5,600 nt of DNA from an uncultured Ignavibacteriota bacterium (GTDB lineage: Bacteria; Bacteroidota; Ignavibacteria; Tepidaquicellales; Tepidaquicellaceae). The first letter of the stretch is position 1; each line of letters opens with the position of its first letter. The translations under genes and the position numbers were made by a program. This document shows positions 5,393 to 5,600 of this stretch, piece after piece. Location: NCBI GenBank assembly GCA_937983305.1, contig CALKAJ010000130.1:1-5600 (forward strand), read 5' to 3'. The notes under the pieces are model-generated. The model searched no databases. It worked only from the letters and a program-made list of their open reading frames with translations, and was not told the origin of the DNA.

Positions 5393-5554
5393 TTAACTTA
5401 TTAAAATTTCGCCGGATTTATTAATTTTTCTCATTCTCTTAACTTTGCCGGTTTGTTCATCCTTGATAACTTCCGAACCCAGCCTTGTAGGCTTATTCGA
5501 TTTAGGATCAATAAACATAACATTGCTGATTGCTATGGAAGCTTCTCTTTTTAC
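5393..5554 (-). CDS. rplX: 50S ribosomal protein L24, C-terminal part (cut by adapter sequence)
   Basis: L24 is an assembly initiator of the large subunit. Only the last 53 codons and the stop are present. The readable protein, from VKREASIAISNVMFIDPKSN to RMRKINKSGEILIS, matches the L24 C-terminal half: the E-A-x-I-x-x-SNVM-x-IDP block, K-PTRLG, then KVKRMRKINKSGE. The stop TAA (5395-5393) is followed at once by a second in-frame TAA and then the rplE ATG, a 3-base gap. The N-terminal KOW part is missing because the genomic sequence ends at 5554 where Illumina adapter begins; this is an artefact and not a biological truncation. Confidence 0.93.
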   Translation of the reverse strand, partial: VKREASIAISNVMFIDPKSNKPTRLGSEVIKDEQTGKVKRMRKINKSGEILIS

Positions 5555-5600
5555 AGATCGGAAGAGCGTCGTGTAGGGAAAGAGTGTAGATCTCGGTGGT
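5555..5600. other. Illumina TruSeq adapter sequence (untrimmed contig end, not genomic)
   Basis: From AGATCGGAAGAGCGTCGTG at 5555 to the last base, all 46 bases agree with the reverse complement of the Illumina TruSeq universal (P5-side) adapter as I know it, continuing through GTAGATCTCGGTGGT. The L24 reading frame loses homology exactly at this border. The stretch should be masked before any annotation or database entry. Confidence 0.97.

Overview
The window is a minus-strand stretch of the conserved spc ribosomal-protein operon, from an AT-rich bacterium. Read in the direction of transcription (high to low coordinates) it carries: the 3' part of rplX (L24), rplE (L5), rpsN (S14), rpsH (S8), rplF (L6), rplR (L18), a tRNA-Gln gene, rpsE (S5), rpmD (L30), a gene for a secreted outer-membrane beta-barrel-like protein, rplO (L15), and the 5' third of secY. 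The ribosomal order is the standard bacterial one. Two things interrupt it: the tRNA gene between rplR and rpsE, and the 409-codon membrane-protein gene between rpmD and rplO.

The protein sequences (L15 with a GHGGTSTRG motif, zinc-free 89-residue S14, S8 starting near MTDPIADYLTRVRNA), the A-rich translation starts with few Shine-Dalgarno sites, and the barrel protein with a PorV/FadL-like N-terminal pattern all fit the Bacteroidota/Chlorobi (FCB) side of the tree, perhaps Ignavibacteria, Kapabacteria or a relative. This placement is inference from memory of the families; no search was run.

Region by region: 1-736 holds secY (partial) and rplO, which overlap by 4 bases. 737-802 holds a GC-rich stem-loop and a good promoter-like sequence. 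803-2032 is the barrel protein, with its own ribosome binding site and a promoter-like sequence overlapping the end of rpmD. 2124-2850 holds rpmD and rpsE. 2851-3028 is a 178-base gap holding the tRNA and AT-rich flanks. 3029-5389 holds five tightly packed ribosomal genes. 5393-5554 is the end of rplX. The last 46 bases (5555-5600) are not genomic: they match the Illumina TruSeq adapter, so this is the untrimmed end of an assembled contig, and rplX is cut by that artefact.

The ribosomal genes supply parts of both subunits, and secY encodes the translocon channel that exports proteins such as the barrel protein. The two promoter-like sequences suggest the operon is split into at least three transcription units here: a main ribosomal unit through rpmD, the membrane-protein gene, and rplO-secY. 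I see no clearly new defence, mobile or catalytic system. The points of interest are operon architecture (the inserted tRNA and the inserted membrane-protein gene with its strand-asymmetric hairpin), an N-terminally extended L5, and the adapter at the contig end.
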